Shown one piece after another: positions 6,187 through 6,289 of a stretch of 6,289 nt of DNA; position 1 is the first letter of the stretch, and every line of letters begins with the position of its first letter. The notes beneath the pieces are model-generated. The model worked only from the letters and a program-made list of their open reading frames with translations. It had not been told where the DNA came from and did not search any database. Location: positions 1 to 6,289 of the forward strand of contig CAMBQS010000211.1 of assembly GCA_945870015.1 (NCBI GenBank), given 5' to 3'. Position numbers and translations under genes: made by a program. Source of the DNA: Desulfocicer vacuolatum DSM 3385. Lineage in GTDB: Bacteria > Desulfobacterota > Desulfobacteria > Desulfobacterales > SURF-7.

Positions 6187-6289
6187 ATGAATGATATGAA
6201 AAGGCCGAAAAACATAACCATTCGAGGAATTGTGATCCCGGAAACCTGGAACGACACCGGTGAAATCAATACTCTCTCTATTGTGACAT
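6187..6289 (+). CDS. Unrecognised protein, start only (3' partial)
   Basis: An open frame of 34 complete codons from ATG 6187, running off the window. The peptide begins MNDMKRPKNITIRGIVIPET and continues with a short W-N-D-T-G turn and a second strand-like stretch (INTLSIVT). This suggests a small cytoplasmic beta-rich domain with no signal peptide. I do not recognise a family. No good ribosome site is seen before 6187 or before the alternative ATG at 6196. The main support is the strong sigma-54 promoter directly upstream in the same direction and the absence of stops. Confidence 0.5.
   Translation, partial: MNDMKRPKNITIRGIVIPETWNDTGEINTLSIVT

Overview
The window looks like a chromosomal segment from a moderate-GC Gram-negative anaerobe. 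Desulfobacterota (the former Deltaproteobacteria) is my best guess. The guess rests on a c-di-AMP synthase of the CdaA type, a textbook sigma-54 promoter, a DUF2914 protein and a KamA/ATP-grasp/GNAT gene set together. It comes from protein-family recognition, not from any search.

Left part (1-3852, + strand): three tightly overlapping genes that must be co-transcribed. The first is a lysine 2,3-aminomutase (KamA-type radical SAM/PLP enzyme) fused to a D-Ala-D-Ala-ligase-like ATP-grasp domain. It is cut by the left edge, and its reading frame is open from base 1. The second is a free-standing ATP-grasp ligase of the same superfamily, overlapping the first by 8 bases. The third is a GNAT acetyltransferase, overlapping the second by 4 bases. 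The likely logic is lysine to beta-lysine, then ATP-driven amide or peptide bond formation, then N-acetylation. The product is unknown; an acetylated beta-lysyl peptide or osmolyte is a reasonable hypothesis. The fused ATP-grasp domain has Ala where D-Ala-D-Ala ligase has its metal-binding Glu, whereas the free-standing ligase keeps that Glu. The two ATP-grasp units are therefore probably not equivalent.

Middle part (3861-5731, - strand): a convergent two-gene unit. The promoter-proximal gene encodes a small secreted or anchored DUF2914 protein. Two bases after its stop begins a membrane diadenylate cyclase (CdaA-like) that carries an extra transmembrane helix and two YbbR-like repeats in the same polypeptide. 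In Firmicutes the cyclase (CdaA) and its YbbR regulator (CdaR) are separate proteins, so this is a natural CdaA-CdaR fusion linking c-di-AMP synthesis to an extracytoplasmic sensor.

Right part (5732-6289): a 455-base non-coding divergent region, followed by the start of a short unrecognised + strand gene (ATG 6187) that runs off the window. A near-perfect sigma-54 (-24/-12) promoter at 6114-6129 faces that gene. A dyad and two 9-base direct repeats lie just upstream, where an enhancer-binding activator could sit. No RNA genes, insertion sequences or CRISPR arrays were seen.
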